Source of the DNA: Dehalococcoidia bacterium
GTDB lineage: Bacteria; Chloroflexota; Dehalococcoidia; Lucifugimonadales; UBA1123
DNA length: 50,129 bases
Reading direction: 5' to 3'
Assembly: GCA_009838465.1 (NCBI GenBank)
Contig: VXRN01000066.1
Span: 1-50,129, forward strand
Part shown: in pieces, positions 33,052-43,282 of the stretch
Numbering within the stretch: position 1 is the first letter of the stretch
How the letters are laid out: each line of letters begins with the position of its first letter
Notes under the pieces: generated by a model
Seen by the model: only the letters and a program-made list of their open reading frames with translations
The model's database searches: none
Told to the model about the DNA's origin: nothing
Program-made: the position numbers and the translations under genes

Positions 33052-34371
33052 GTGGAACAATTCGCCGTACTGTTTTCCATTGACGACGCACTGCAAATTT
33101 TGGACGACTCGCCACTCCAGCCGGACGCCCCCGGGCAAACGACCTTCGTCCAAATTTCCAACCGTGTTCCAATATCCCACCTAGCTATTGAACGAGGACT
33201 GAAATTCCTCATCAAGAAGCACGGAGGAATATACGGAGAACATCATGGTCTGAACAAACACCTGCGTAAACTCCGTGAACTTGATCCCAATGCGGTTGCA
33301 TTCCTAGAAAAGACCTTCGATGACACGTCCGCGTTCTACGGTCTCAACCCCAACTACCGGGGCCTCGGTCACATCCGAACCCTGAAAAGCTATCTGGACA
33401 CCGTGGGCACGAAAAAAGCATTTAACAGTATGAGGTATTGGGAACTCGACCCGGAGCAGGAAGAGTCGCTCTTTCGCCAAATTTGGCCAGCGATTCACCG
33501 CGAACTCCTGACCGCAGTCAGAAAACTGATCGTGTCAAACGGCTCAGAGGGCGAAACCATTACAGGGCGGGTTGAGCAGACGATACACAACGCCCTATTC
33601 CCAACCGACCAGTTGGGTTACCGTCCAGGGTCTGACCACGAAACTACCGTAAAATGCTACATGGATTGGGTCCTGAACCACGCATCTCGCCGAGAAGCCC
33701 TCACCCAAGCATTCCAACGGGACTTCGTCATCGGCGACGAATTCATGAACAAGATAGTGCGGCAGGCTTACCAATCGCTGACCCAATCACCCGACCCAGC
33801 CATCAGATATCTGGTGTCCAGTATCGATGTATTACCCCCACAACCCAGAGACCTGATTCCACTCATCGAATGGAGCGACCTACAAGAGGAACAACCCGGG
33901 AGGGTGCTCACACCGGGAGGAACCACCCTGGGGCTCATCCAACGAACCCCAGACGGTATATGGCACATCTTACCGTTTCGAACAGGAACGTCGGGCAAAC
34001 TCGTCCGCGCCCGGAGTCAGACAGACGCTCGCAGTTACCTTGCTCAGCTTCTATCGGTCCCTTGCATACTCAAGGTCAATGACGAACAGCGGACTATACG
34101 ACTGGTAGGAGAACCCTCTTGCCGATTCATGAGGAACTACAGTCGGATGCGCGATTCGGCAGACTCACATGACTCGGTTCCGTGGACGCACAAACTCAAC
34201 TCATGGGAGCAGGCCCACGGCATAAAGCCTGACGACCAAATTAGTGTAGAGGTGCCCGACAGCGACGAACCCCACTTTGTCCACGTCATTGAGGGCCAAG
34301 TTACACTGACCAACGGCACCGAGTTATTCGTTGAAGGTAGAGAAATTCTGGACGTCGTGGCGAGTTCCTGA
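33052..34371 (+). CDS. Hypothetical protein with a HEPN-like N-terminal domain
   Basis: This is a 439-residue protein of unknown family. Residues about 35-85 read SHLAIERGLKFLIKKHGG then GEHHGLNKHLRKLRELDP, which has the HEPN pattern of a long helix followed by H-x-L-x(2)-L. The rest is largely helical, with polar and hydrophobic alternation, and ends in a small beta-rich part (VEVPDSDEPHFVHVIEGQVT). GTG at 33052 has AAGGA 6 nt upstream. The gene is lower in G+C than its neighbours. An accessory or defence role is possible, but only the HEPN resemblance supports it. Confidence 0.6.
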   Translation: MEQFAVLFSIDDALQILDDSPLQPDAPGQTTFVQISNRVPISHLAIERGLKFLIKKHGGIYGEHHGLNKHLRKLRELDPNAVAFLEKTFDDTSAFYGLNPNYRGLGHIRTLKSYLDTVGTKKAFNSMRYWELDPEQEESLFRQIWPAIHRELLTAVRKLIVSNGSEGETITGRVEQTIHNALFPTDQLGYRPGSDHETTVKCYMDWVLNHASRREALTQAFQRDFVIGDEFMNKIVRQAYQSLTQSPDPAIRYLVSSIDVLPPQPRDLIPLIEWSDLQEEQPGRVLTPGGTTLGLIQRTPDGIWHILPFRTGTSGKLVRARSQTDARSYLAQLLSVPCILKVNDEQRTIRLVGEPSCRFMRNYSRMRDSADSHDSVPWTHKLNSWEQAHGIKPDDQISVEVPDSDEPHFVHVIEGQVTLTNGTELFVEGREILDVVASS

Positions 34372-34632
34372 GCGCGGCACTGACGAAAATGAGGGTGGGT
34401 GTTCAGGAGTCATCCACAGCCGGCATCTACGCCCCAGAACACCACCCCAACCACCGCTACCCGCGCGTCCAGACACTCACATCGAGGAGTTGCGCGCCGT
34501 GAGTATCCCCGAATTGTCGACCGCATCCCAGGTTTGCGCGAACGGTTTGCATCAACTCCGCTACGGTTCTCCTGGAATGCTTCATAGTCGGCGATAGCCC
34601 ATGACTCTCCTCGCACTCCCATCTTTCCGCGA

Positions 34633-34662
34633 CTGACAATCGTCCGTGAGTCAGTGTACAAT
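34633..34662 (+). promoter_or_regulatory. Promoter giving a leaderless CoA-transferase mRNA
   Basis: CTGACA (34633-34638), 18 nt, then TACAAT (34657-34662). The next ATG (34670) lies 7 nt after the -10 box, at the expected start of transcription, and no ribosome site precedes it. Leaderless translation is inferred. Confidence 0.58.
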
Positions 34663-34669
34663 CGCGCGC

Positions 34670-35872
34670 ATGAAATCGCAGAGTGAGACAAGAGAGAGAC
34701 TGCTGCGCGGCGTCAAGGTGCTGGACGTTGGCGAGGGTGTGTCGGGGCCGTATGCCGCGCGGACGCTGGCGTGGCTGGGCGCGGACGTGGTGAAGGTGGA
34801 GTCGCCGTCCGGCGATGTTTCGCGGCGTATGGGGCCTTTCCCCGGCGGCGTTCCGCACGCTGAGAAGTCGGCGCTATTTCTCGCGCTCAACGCAGGGAAG
34901 CGCGGGGTTACGCTGGACCTGGAATCGGAGGACGGCCGCGCGCGGTTTCTGGAATTGGCGGCTGAGAGCCAGATTGTGGTGGACAATCACCCGTCCGGGT
35001 GGCTCTCTGAGCGCGGGATCGGGTATGAGGAACTGGCCACTGTCCGAGAGGACATCATCCTGTGCCAAATAACTCCGTTCGGGAACTGGGGACCTTACGC
35101 CAAGTACGACGCGGGCGACCTGTCGCTGTTCCACATGAGCGCGAACGCCCACGGGATGCTCGGCCCGGTGGAAGACCCGAACTCGGAACCCCCGATACGG
35201 GCGGGCGGCTACCAGGCGGATCAGGTCGCGGGGATGGCGGCTGCAACCTCGACGCTGACCGCGCTTTTCGCGGCGCGCATGAGCGGGCGCGGGTGCCACA
35301 TCATCGTGTCGGCGTTCGAGGCGATGGCAACGCAGGCAATAGCGGGGCTGTCGAACATCGCGTTTGGAGGAGACTCCCCTACCCGCGACCTGGCTGAGGT
35401 GAGGGAGGCGTCTATCGGGGGGCAGGTTTCGGCGATAGGCGGGGTTCTGCCGTGCAACGATGGGTACGTCGCCATATCACCGCGTGAGGACGCGCAGTGG
35501 GCGCGCTGGCTGGAACTTATGGGAAACCCGGACTGGTCGGAAGACCCGAAGTTCAACACGAGGGACGCGAGGCAGAAGAACGCGGGCGAGCTGTGGGACC
35601 TGCTGTCGGAGTGGACAAGCCAGCGGTCGAAACAGGACATAGCGCGTGAAGGCCAGCAACGAAGAATACCTTGCTTCCCTGTGAACACGGTGAAGGACCT
35701 GATGACTGATCCCCACCTGGAAGACCGGCGCTTCTTCGTGCCAATCGTCCATCCGGTGGCCGGAGAATTGAGGTATCCGGGGGTGCCCTATAGGCTATCG
35801 AAGACGGACCTGCCGCTGGGTAGTCTCCCCGCCCCGACCCTAGGCCAACACAACAAAGAGGCTCTTCCATGA
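34670..35872 (+). CDS. CaiB/BaiF family CoA-transferase, first of a pair
   Basis: This 400-residue class III CoA-transferase moves CoA between carboxylic acids through an aspartyl-CoA intermediate. It starts RGVKVLDVGEGVSGPYAART, includes ADVVKVESPSGD and GRARFLELAAESQIVVDN, and the catalytic Asp is Asp184 in GGYQADQVAG. ATG at 34670 is chosen because a promoter ends 7 nt upstream; GTG at 34646 is possible but lies within the promoter. Its stop overlaps the start of the second CoA-transferase gene by 4 bp (ATGA), suggesting a heteromeric enzyme or shared pathway. Substrates are unknown. Confidence 0.9.
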   Translation: MKSQSETRERLLRGVKVLDVGEGVSGPYAARTLAWLGADVVKVESPSGDVSRRMGPFPGGVPHAEKSALFLALNAGKRGVTLDLESEDGRARFLELAAESQIVVDNHPSGWLSERGIGYEELATVREDIILCQITPFGNWGPYAKYDAGDLSLFHMSANAHGMLGPVEDPNSEPPIRAGGYQADQVAGMAAATSTLTALFAARMSGRGCHIIVSAFEAMATQAIAGLSNIAFGGDSPTRDLAEVREASIGGQVSAIGGVLPCNDGYVAISPREDAQWARWLELMGNPDWSEDPKFNTRDARQKNAGELWDLLSEWTSQRSKQDIAREGQQRRIPCFPVNTVKDLMTDPHLEDRRFFVPIVHPVAGELRYPGVPYRLSKTDLPLGSLPAPTLGQHNKEALP

Positions 35873-37041
35873 ACAGACTGCCACTCTCAGGAGTCCGTGT
35901 CGCCGATTTTTCATGGATAATTGCGGGACCGACGGCGACCAGACATCTCGCGCTCATGGGGGCGGATGTCATCAAGGTAGGGAGCGCGCGCCGTCCCGAC
36001 CCTTCGACGCGCGGGTCGGCGTTCCATGTTTATAACCAATCCAAGAAGTACACTGCGCTCAACCTGTCGCAGCAGCGAGGCAAGGATCTGGCGCTGGACC
36101 TGGTGGCGCAGTGCGACGTGGTGGTCGAGAATTACGCCGCCGGGGTGTTCGAGAGGCTGGGGCTGGGATATGACGTGCTGTCCGAAGTCAGACCAGATAT
36201 CGTGATGATCGCTTCGTCAGGCACGGGGCACACGGGCCCCGACCGCGATTACGTCGCATACGGCAGCCTTCTCCAGCACTACACGGGCTGGAACTCTATA
36301 TCGGGCTACCCGGACTCGGAGCCTATCAAGGGCGGGCTGTGGGCGGACCCGTGGGTGGGCATGGAACTGGCGATGATTACGGTCGCCGCTCTGAACCACA
36401 GGCTGGAGACAGGCACAGGTCAGTACGTGGACTTCTCGATGGCGGAGGCGTTGTCGGCGAGTCTGCCGGAGGCGCTGTTGGACTACCAGATGAACGGAAT
36501 CGAGCCGGTTCCAGTCGGCAACAGGGACCGCAACCTTGCGCCTCACAGCGTTTACAGGTGTGCCGGGGACGACCGCTGGATAGCGGTTGAGGTCCACACG
36601 TCGGAGCAGTGGCATAGCTTGTGCGAGGTGATCGGAAGAGCCGACCTGGTCTCGGATTCGAACCTCGACACGCCGGAGGGCAGGAAGGCGCGAGAGGACG
36701 AGATAGACCGCGCTATCGGCGCGTGGACATCCGAGATTGACGACGAGGAGGCTTTCCACCTCCTTCAGCGGGCGGGAGTGCCGTGCGGCCTGTCGCTGGA
36801 CATGGGACGGCTGCACGCCGAGCCGCAACTCAACGAGGGTGGCTATCTGACGTCTATCGAGTATCCCGACGGTGCGGAGCGAGTGCTACCGACGCTGCCC
36901 TGGCGGTTCGACGGAAGCCCGGACTTCCAACTGGGGCCTGCGCCGGAATTGGGACACGACAGCGCCTACATGTATTCGGAGTTGCTGGGGTTGAGCGACG
37001 CCGATATAGAGGCGCTAATTGAGGAGCGGGTCATATACTGA
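35869..37041 (+). CDS. CaiB/BaiF family CoA-transferase, second of a pair
   Basis: This 390-residue class III CoA-transferase is related to but distinct from its upstream neighbour. It contains LPLSGVRVADFSWIIAGPTA, ADVIKVGSARRPDPS, CDVVVENYAAGVFERLGLGY and the catalytic Asp160 in GGLWADPWVGMELAM. It is translationally coupled through an ATGA overlap, as in two-subunit CoA-transferases such as benzylsuccinate CoA-transferase. Heteromer formation is an inference. Confidence 0.9.
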   Translation: MNRLPLSGVRVADFSWIIAGPTATRHLALMGADVIKVGSARRPDPSTRGSAFHVYNQSKKYTALNLSQQRGKDLALDLVAQCDVVVENYAAGVFERLGLGYDVLSEVRPDIVMIASSGTGHTGPDRDYVAYGSLLQHYTGWNSISGYPDSEPIKGGLWADPWVGMELAMITVAALNHRLETGTGQYVDFSMAEALSASLPEALLDYQMNGIEPVPVGNRDRNLAPHSVYRCAGDDRWIAVEVHTSEQWHSLCEVIGRADLVSDSNLDTPEGRKAREDEIDRAIGAWTSEIDDEEAFHLLQRAGVPCGLSLDMGRLHAEPQLNEGGYLTSIEYPDGAERVLPTLPWRFDGSPDFQLGPAPELGHDSAYMYSELLGLSDADIEALIEERVIY

Positions 37042-37092
37042 GATAGGTACGATTAGCAGGACCCGCTTGGCACTCTCGAATTACGAGAGCGC

Positions 37093-37527
37093 TTATCCCG
37101 GGACTCTGAGGGTCAGCGTCAGGCGGTCATGCTGAGGATCGTACACTACTAGATGCAGGTCCAGGACATCTCTACCCAAAAGTGATGGACGCTGTCCCAT
37201 ATTCTCCTGCGACACATCCGCGATTAGCATTCCGACAGCATAAGTTCTCGGGCCGCGATCCGTATCCTCAAACGTAATATCAGTTAATACCTGGCGGTAG
37301 CTTGCGTCTCCTCCAACTCCCCCGAACTCCCTCAACACTCCTACTTCGTCCAGACGATCTTGATCTATTCCCGCTACCGCGACATCAGGATAGTGCAAAC
37401 AAGTCGCGTCTGCTCCGGTATCCAGAAGAAAATCAACGACGCACTCAATCCCCATTTCATCAATGCGCACCAATCCCGTTACAGTTGGACGATTATAATT
37501 GTGAGGGTCAAATTCACCTCTGATCAT
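37093..37527 (-). CDS. Retropepsin-like aspartyl protease domain protein
   Basis: This 144-residue protein has VVDFLLDTGADATCLHYPDV (catalytic-type Asp36 in LLDTGAD) and a later PSLLGRDVLDLHLVVYD, the DTG and GRD landmarks of retroviral-type aspartic proteases. The family usually dimerises. It overlaps the upstream DUF5678 gene by ATGA, so the two are coupled. Whether it is a true protease or a regulatory domain is unknown. Confidence 0.8.
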   Translation of the reverse strand: MIRGEFDPHNYNRPTVTGLVRIDEMGIECVVDFLLDTGADATCLHYPDVAVAGIDQDRLDEVGVLREFGGVGGDASYRQVLTDITFEDTDRGPRTYAVGMLIADVSQENMGQRPSLLGRDVLDLHLVVYDPQHDRLTLTLRVPG

Positions 37528-37787
37528 AGAATAAACGCGCGTGGCTTGGTATCAAGACGTTTGACGATTACCTGCGTGTTCGTATATCCCTTTTCCCTGA
37601 AGCCTGCGATGACGCTATCGAGACCCTCATGGTGAGCGACAAGACCATCCTTGCTGACCGCTACCCACTGGTCGGGGTACATAGCCTTCCATTGGTCGTA
37701 GTTATCATGGAAGCACTGTTTAGCCTGCTTCGACTCAAGCAGTATGCTTAGCGCGTCATCTCCGGTTCTGACATTTTCAAGGGTCAT
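37524..37787 (-). CDS. DUF5678-like small protein
   Basis: This 87-residue protein contains QWKAMYPDQWVAVSKDGLVA, the core of DUF5678, preceded by an acidic helix. Members are often found beside small retropepsin-like genes, as here (4-bp overlap). The function of the pair is unknown. It follows the 253-residue gene by 40 bp and may share its transcript. Confidence 0.75.
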   Translation of the reverse strand: MTLENVRTGDDALSILLESKQAKQCFHDNYDQWKAMYPDQWVAVSKDGLVAHHEGLDSVIAGFREKGYTNTQVIVKRLDTKPRAFIL

Positions 37788-37827
37788 GTCCAGTCTCCTT
37801 AGTTCGCGCTCCTCCTACATCATTCGC

Positions 37828-38589
37828 CTAATCAGGCTCCTCTATCGAGCGAATCTCGTCTTCGACCTGACCGAGCATAACGTATTCCTCAGAGGTCAGG
37901 TGGAAGCAGCGCTGGAGGTAGAGGCTGGTGAGTCGAGCGGCGTTCTCGCCCTCTGACCCGGCGGCGTTGGCGAGCCTGGAGACCTGGTGATTGTCCGGGA
38001 GGTGGCGTCCGAGCGCTATTATCTCGCCACGGGTCTCGGCAGCCAGGGACATATCGCCGGAATTGACCGCATCCCGTAGCCTTCCGACGAGCCGGGTAAG
38101 TTCGTTGAGCTTGTCTTGGTCGCTCATCAGGCCATAGAGCACGTCGTTTACGCTCAGGCCGACCTCGGTCTCGTCGTCGTCACCCACAACTTCTATCACG
38201 CGCTGGGGCTGGGCATACTGTTCCCACAGGTCGGAGTACCAGGAGATCGCCTCGTTAACCAGCCCGATCATGGAGATGACGTCGGTGGTGTTGATGGATC
38301 CGCCGTATATGATGTCGTCCTCGCGCGCTTCAGCCAACTTCTCTATCTCATCGAAGTCGGCCATCGGCTCGGGCGCGGGCGGGAACGCAAAGGCGGAGAG
38401 TTCGTTGGCGCCCATTTCGCCTATCTGGTTGAGCAGGAAGGGAGGTACGTACTTCGACACGTCGGTCTGAATGGGGAAGACTATCATGTAGGTAGCCAGA
38501 AGTTCGGAGGCGTCCTGCGAGTTGTGAAAGTAAATCAGCGCATGGCCGCGCGGACTTTGTTCCGAACCTTTCTCGAATGTGAAATCCAT
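37828..38589 (-). CDS. Hypothetical protein
   Basis: This 253-residue acidic protein begins MDFTFEKGSEQSPRGHALIY. It then has a beta-strand region (LATYMIVFPIQTDVSKYVPP), a polar helical middle and a Leu-rich helical C-terminus ending DEIRSIEEPD. ATG at 38589 is preferred to GTG at 38601 because GGAG lies upstream of it. It resembles conserved proteins of Chloroflexota, but I cannot name the family. It is probably the first gene of the transcript with the DUF5678 and retropepsin genes. Confidence 0.65.
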   Translation of the reverse strand: MDFTFEKGSEQSPRGHALIYFHNSQDASELLATYMIVFPIQTDVSKYVPPFLLNQIGEMGANELSAFAFPPAPEPMADFDEIEKLAEAREDDIIYGGSINTTDVISMIGLVNEAISWYSDLWEQYAQPQRVIEVVGDDDETEVGLSVNDVLYGLMSDQDKLNELTRLVGRLRDAVNSGDMSLAAETRGEIIALGRHLPDNHQVSRLANAAGSEGENAARLTSLYLQRCFHLTSEEYVMLGQVEDEIRSIEEPD

Positions 38590-38868
38590 TGGACAACTCA
38601 CTCCGATGCTTGCGATCTCGTGTCCTGCCGGGCTCGCGCTATATTAGCATAAATCTACCTAAGACTCGTATCTATCCACGCGCAAAGCGCCTGTTTTCGG
38701 ATTCCGACAGTCCCATTTTTCACGTATAACGCTGTCAGAGTAATTCATCTGACCCATGCCATTCCATTATGATAGCCTTATGTAGTTTTGGAATCCGAAA
38801 TGCAGCCTCAGCATACAGACATACTCGTCGAAAACCAAGCCTGAGCATCCACAGAGAAGACCTTAGCA

Positions 38869-41800
38869 ATGCAAAACTTAAATTCAAGTCCCACTCCCAG
38901 CAAGGTCCTTGTGATCGGATCGGGCCCCATAGTAATCGGACAGGCGGCTGAGTTCGACTACGCCGGAACGCAGGCATGCAAGGCCCTCCGCGAAGAGGGC
39001 GTGACCACGGTCCTCGTGAACTCCAACCCCGCCACGATCATGACCGACGAGGACATCGCGGACATCGTTTACATCGAGCCGCTGACCGTCGAGGTGCTGG
39101 AGCGAATCATCGCGCAGGAGAGACCGGACGGCGTGCTCCCCACGCTCGGAGGACAGACCGGCCTGAATCTGGCTGTCGAACTGGCGGACGCGGGCATTCT
39201 GGAGCGATACGACGTCCGTCTTCTGGGCACGCCGCTTGAAACCATCAGGAACGCGGAAGACCGCGAACTGTTCAAGCGCCTTCTTGTGGAGATAGGCGAG
39301 CCAGTGCCACCGTCCGCCATCGTCGAATCCATGGAAGACGCTTACGACGCGCTGGATGAGATCGGGCTGCCGGTGGTCATCCGGCCTGCTTACACACTGG
39401 GCGGCACGGGGGGAGGCATCGCCAACGACAGGGAGGAGTTCGACCAGATAGTGAACGGCGGACTCGCGGCCAGCCCGATAAACCAGGTGTTGATCGAGAA
39501 GTCGCTGGTCAGCTGGAAGGAAATCGAGTACGAGGTGATGCGCGACGGCGCGGACAACTGCATCACCATCTGCAACATGGAAAACATAGACCCGATGGGC
39601 GTCCACACCGGGGACAGCATAGTGGTCGCGCCCAGCCAGACGCTGACCGACAAGGAGTACCAACTTCTGCGCTCGGCGAGCCTGAAGATAATCCGGGCGC
39701 TGGGAATCGAGGGCGGATGCAATATCCAGATGTCGCTGGAACCGGGCGACGTGGTGGCGGAGACGCTTCCGGGCGGAGGCAGGGCCGAGAGCAGCTACTA
39801 CATCATCGAGGTGAACCCGCGCGTCAGCCGAAGTTCAGCGCTGGCGTCGAAGGCGACCGGATACCCGATTGCGCGCGTGGCGGCAAAGATAGCTGTGGGC
39901 AAGCGATTGGACGAGATCCCCAACGCCGTGACGCAGCGCACGCTGGCGGCGTTCGAGCCCGCTCTGGACTACTGCGTCGTCAAGATCCCCAGATGGCCAT
40001 TCGACAAGTTCCCGGGTGGAGACCGCAGAATCGGGACGCAGATGAAGGCAACCGGCGAGGTAATGGCGATTGACCGCTCTTTCGAGGCGGCCTTCCAGAA
40101 AGCGGTGCGGTCTTTGGAGATAACGAACCGTTCACTGCTGTGGGAGGATAACGGCTGGAATAGATCCAGGGAAGACATCCTGGATCACCTGCCGATAGAC
40201 CCCAACGACGAGCGGCTGTGGGCGCTCATGGCCGCGCTGCGCAGGGACGTAACGCCCGAAGAACTGTCGTGCGCCACGGGCATAGACCCGTGGTTCACGA
40301 GAGCATTCAACCGGATAGCGCAGATGGAGAGCAGGCTAATCCACGAAACGCTGACGCCCGAGCTTCTGTGGATGGCCAAGCGACTCGGATTCGGCGACGA
40401 GAAGATCGCCATACTTGCGGACCGCACAGCGGACCAGATCCGCAAGACCAGGCAGGAATGGGACATTCGCCCAGTCTATAAGATGGTGGACACCTGCGCG
40501 GCGGAGTTCGAGGCTCAGACGCCCTACTTCTACAGCACCTACGAACAGGAGAACGAGGCGATACCCTCCCCCGTCAACAAGGCGCTGGTGCTGGGCAGCG
40601 GGCCGATACGCATCGGCCAAGGCATCGAGTTCGACTACTGCTCCGTACACGCGGCCTGGGCGCTCCAGGAGGAAGGCATCCAGAGCGTGATGGCCAACTC
40701 GAACCCGGAGACGGTCTCGACCGACTTCGACACGAGCGACAGGCTGTATTTCGAGCCGCTGGACGAGGAGTCCGTACGCGACATCCTGGAGAATGAGGCG
40801 GTGGATTCAGACCGCAACGGGGTCGTCGTACCGCCCTCTATGGTGCAGTTCGGGGGTCAGACCGCGATAAACCTGTCCCAGTCGCTGGACAAGGCGAGTC
40901 TGCCGATACTCGGTTCCACGGCACAGTCCATTGATATAGCGTCCGACCGGCACCTGTTCGAGGAGTTCCTGGCGCGAGTCGGGATTCCCAATCCGCCCGG
41001 CGCGGCAGTCATGGAACTGGAGCACGCGCTGAACGTCGCGCAGGAGATAGGATACCCGGTTCTGGTAAGACCGAGCTACGTCCTGGGCGGGCGGGCGATG
41101 GAGATAGTCCAGAACGCCACTGAATTGGTGCGCTACATGAACAGCGCGTTCGAGGCGGGTTCGGGGCGCCGAGTGTTGATAGACAAGTATTTCGAGGGGC
41201 GCGAGGTTGAGGTGGACGCCGTGTGTGACGGCGAGACCGTGCTGATTCCGGGCATCATGGAACACGTAGAACGGGCAGGAGTACACAGCGGCGACTCGAT
41301 GGCGATATATCCCGGCCTCACCCTCAGCGAAGAAGAGGTAAACACCGTAGTAGATTACACGACGCGCATCGGCAAGGCGCTGGAAGTGCGCGGCCTGATG
41401 AACATCCAGTACGTGGTGGTCGGCGGGCCGGCGTACCGCAGCCCGCAGTCCACGGGAAACAGCGCGACCGACACGTCGGTCTTCGTAATCGAGGTGAACC
41501 CCCGCTCCAGCCGCACGATACCGTTCATATCCAAGGTGACCGGGGTGCCGATGGTCAAGCTGGCGGTCAAGGCGATGATGGGGCGCAAGCTGAAGGATTT
41601 AGGTTATGAAGGCGGACTGTGGAAACGGCAGAAACTGGTGGCGGTCAAAGCGCCGGTGTTCTCCATGTCTAAGTTGACCGGCGTGGATACATACCTGGGA
41701 CCGGAGATGAAGTCCACCGGCGAGGTAATGGGCATAGACAGCGAGTTCACGCCAGCCGTGGCGAAGGCGCTCATGGCGGCGGGGCTCTCCATCAAGCCCG

Positions 41801-42195
41801 GAGACTCGACGCTGCTCTCCATAGCTGACCGCGACAAGGCGGAGTCGGTGCAGATGATCCGTGAGCTCCACGATGCAGGATGCGCTCTGTACGCCACGGA
41901 CGGCACCGCTGCGATGATTGCGGGCCTGGGGCTGCCGGTCATCGCCATTCCGAAGGTGCTATCCGGCCATCCGAATGTTGTGGACATCATCGAGGACGGC
42001 ACAGTACAGGCGGTTGTCAACACCGTAACCGGCGACCGCGAGGTGCTTCAGGACGGCTTCGACATACGCAGGGCCGCGACCGAGGCCAGAATCCCGTGCT
42101 TCACGTCGCTGGACACGGCGCGCGCTGCGGTGGAGAGCATGTCGGGGTCGGGCGCGGAGTACAGCATCAAGCCGCTGCCGGCATATCGGGGTTAA
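38869..42195 (+). CDS. carB: Carbamoyl-phosphate synthase, large subunit
   Basis: This 1108-residue protein makes carbamoyl phosphate from bicarbonate, ammonia and two ATP for pyrimidine and arginine synthesis. It has two homologous ATP-grasp halves: [17 protein letters not shown] and later [17 protein letters not shown]. Each has the [12 protein letters not shown] or [11 protein letters not shown] segment and a metal-binding [14 protein letters not shown] or [13 protein letters not shown]. An allosteric C-terminal domain (MGS fold) has [19 protein letters not shown]. The length is about the family norm. The small subunit gene carA is not in the window. The DUF3800 gene starts 15 bp after its stop. 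Confidence 0.97.
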   Translation: MQNLNSSPTPSKVLVIGSGPIVIGQAAEFDYAGTQACKALREEGVTTVLVNSNPATIMTDEDIADIVYIEPLTVEVLERIIAQERPDGVLPTLGGQTGLNLAVELADAGILERYDVRLLGTPLETIRNAEDRELFKRLLVEIGEPVPPSAIVESMEDAYDALDEIGLPVVIRPAYTLGGTGGGIANDREEFDQIVNGGLAASPINQVLIEKSLVSWKEIEYEVMRDGADNCITICNMENIDPMGVHTGDSIVVAPSQTLTDKEYQLLRSASLKIIRALGIEGGCNIQMSLEPGDVVAETLPGGGRAESSYYIIEVNPRVSRSSALASKATGYPIARVAAKIAVGKRLDEIPNAVTQRTLAAFEPALDYCVVKIPRWPFDKFPGGDRRIGTQMKATGEVMAIDRSFEAAFQKAVRSLEITNRSLLWEDNGWNRSREDILDHLPIDPNDERLWALMAALRRDVTPEELSCATGIDPWFTRAFNRIAQMESRLIHETLTPELLWMAKRLGFGDEKIAILADRTADQIRKTRQEWDIRPVYKMVDTCAAEFEAQTPYFYSTYEQENEAIPSPVNKALVLGSGPIRIGQGIEFDYCSVHAAWALQEEGIQSVMANSNPETVSTDFDTSDRLYFEPLDEESVRDILENEAVDSDRNGVVVPPSMVQFGGQTAINLSQSLDKASLPILGSTAQSIDIASDRHLFEEFLARVGIPNPPGAAVMELEHALNVAQEIGYPVLVRPSYVLGGRAMEIVQNATELVRYMNSAFEAGSGRRVLIDKYFEGREVEVDAVCDGETVLIPGIMEHVERAGVHSGDSMAIYPGLTLSEEEVNTVVDYTTRIGKALEVRGLMNIQYVVVGGPAYRSPQSTGNSATDTSVFVIEVNPRSSRTIPFISKVTGVPMVKLAVKAMMGRKLKDLGYEGGLWKRQKLVAVKAPVFSMSKLTGVDTYLGPEMKSTGEVMGIDSEFTPAVAKALMAAGLSIKPGDSTLLSIADRDKAESVQMIRELHDAGCALYATDGTAAMIAGLGLPVIAIPKVLSGHPNVVDIIEDGTVQAVVNTVTGDREVLQDGFDIRRAATEARIPCFTSLDTARAAVESMSGSGAEYSIKPLPAYRG

Positions 42196-42210
42196 GGGTC
42201 GCTGACACTT

Positions 42211-42954
42211 TTGACGACTCAGCCAAAGGACTTCTCCGACTTCATCGTTTTCGCCGACGAAAGCGGCGACCATGGGCTTGTAAGCATAAATCCTCAGTTT
42301 CCCGTGTTCGCGTTGGCATTCTGCGTGGTAAGGGTAGATGATTACATCAACAATTTAGTCCCAAACATGCAAAGGTTGAAATTCTCAACCTGGGGACATG
42401 ACGGTGTGATCTTGCATGAGCGTGAGATCCGCAAAAACGAGATATATTTCTCGTCCTTCCGTTCAGATCCGCTGCGACGGGAACGATTCATGGCAGATTT
42501 GAACACAGTGATGGAGAAAACGAGAATGGATGTCATTGCATCCGTGATCGACAAGAATCTTTTGGCTGGAGAATCCGGCATATCTAATAATCCTTACGAA
42601 ATCGCTCTTCTATTTTGCATGGAATTTCTAATCGAACACTTGCTCGGCAAAGGACAACTTGGCAGGATCGTTCATGTTGTATTTGAAAGTCGGGGTAAGA
42701 GAGAGGACAGCGAACTAGAACTGGCATTTAGACGGATCTGCGCCAATCAGGGGAACTGGAGTCGAGCGAAAATAGACTTCAGTCAAATTGAATTTGAACC
42801 TGTCTTCGTTAGCAAGGCAGCCAACTCCATTGGGCTACAACTTGCGGACTTGGTTGCCCGTCCGATGGCTCTGAGCATACTCCGACCGAGCCAAAGCAAC
42901 AGGGCGTATAACATAATCAAGCCGAAGATTTGGGGGTTGAAGAAATTTCCATAA
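42211..42954 (+). CDS. DUF3800 domain protein
   Basis: This 247-residue protein begins DFSDFIVFADESGDHG, the DESG signature of DUF3800, whose predicted fold is RNase H-like with conserved acidic residues. Later acidic positions include VVFESRGKREDSELE and a C-terminal GLQLADLVARP. TTG at 42211 has a weak AAGGG site about 12 nt upstream. Members are often found in accessory or defence loci, but here the gene follows carB directly and is lower in G+C. The function is unknown. Confidence 0.82.
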   Translation: MTTQPKDFSDFIVFADESGDHGLVSINPQFPVFALAFCVVRVDDYINNLVPNMQRLKFSTWGHDGVILHEREIRKNEIYFSSFRSDPLRRERFMADLNTVMEKTRMDVIASVIDKNLLAGESGISNNPYEIALLFCMEFLIEHLLGKGQLGRIVHVVFESRGKREDSELELAFRRICANQGNWSRAKIDFSQIEFEPVFVSKAANSIGLQLADLVARPMALSILRPSQSNRAYNIIKPKIWGLKKFP

Positions 42955-43282
42955 AACAAACAGGCCCCGGTAAACCAGAGCCTGAGTGTCGAACGGGAAA
43001 TGCCCGATCCTTGTAAAGTACTTTATACCTACATGGTATCTACGTCAAGTCTATGTATGAAGGCGTCTCTCGTTGGGCATTCTTAATTGACTGGTCCCTG
43101 TCGGTCATGCGCTATCTGCCTTCAGGGAATCGGAAGGGTCCTGTTAGAGCATCGGTTTGATTCGCAAGTGGAATGCACCGCCTCGCCTTTGACGTTAGTC
43201 CCCAACAGTTGTGCGCCCCGCTTGACTGTCCCGCCGACTTGAAAGATACTCTGGGCCAATCCACGACTCTGGAGTATTCATC
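42955..43282. other. 328-bp region without a recognised gene
   Basis: It starts with a weak CAGGC/GCCTG hairpin (42961-42984) and carries the leader of the sulfurtransferase gene. I looked for a selenocysteine tRNA because of the next gene, but no tRNA arms or T-loop sequence are recognisable. Confidence 0.5.

Noticed and set aside
42955..43282. Selenocysteine tRNA gene next to the candidate selenoprotein
   Set aside because: No T-loop or long extra arm is recognisable, so the machinery, if present, is elsewhere in the genome.
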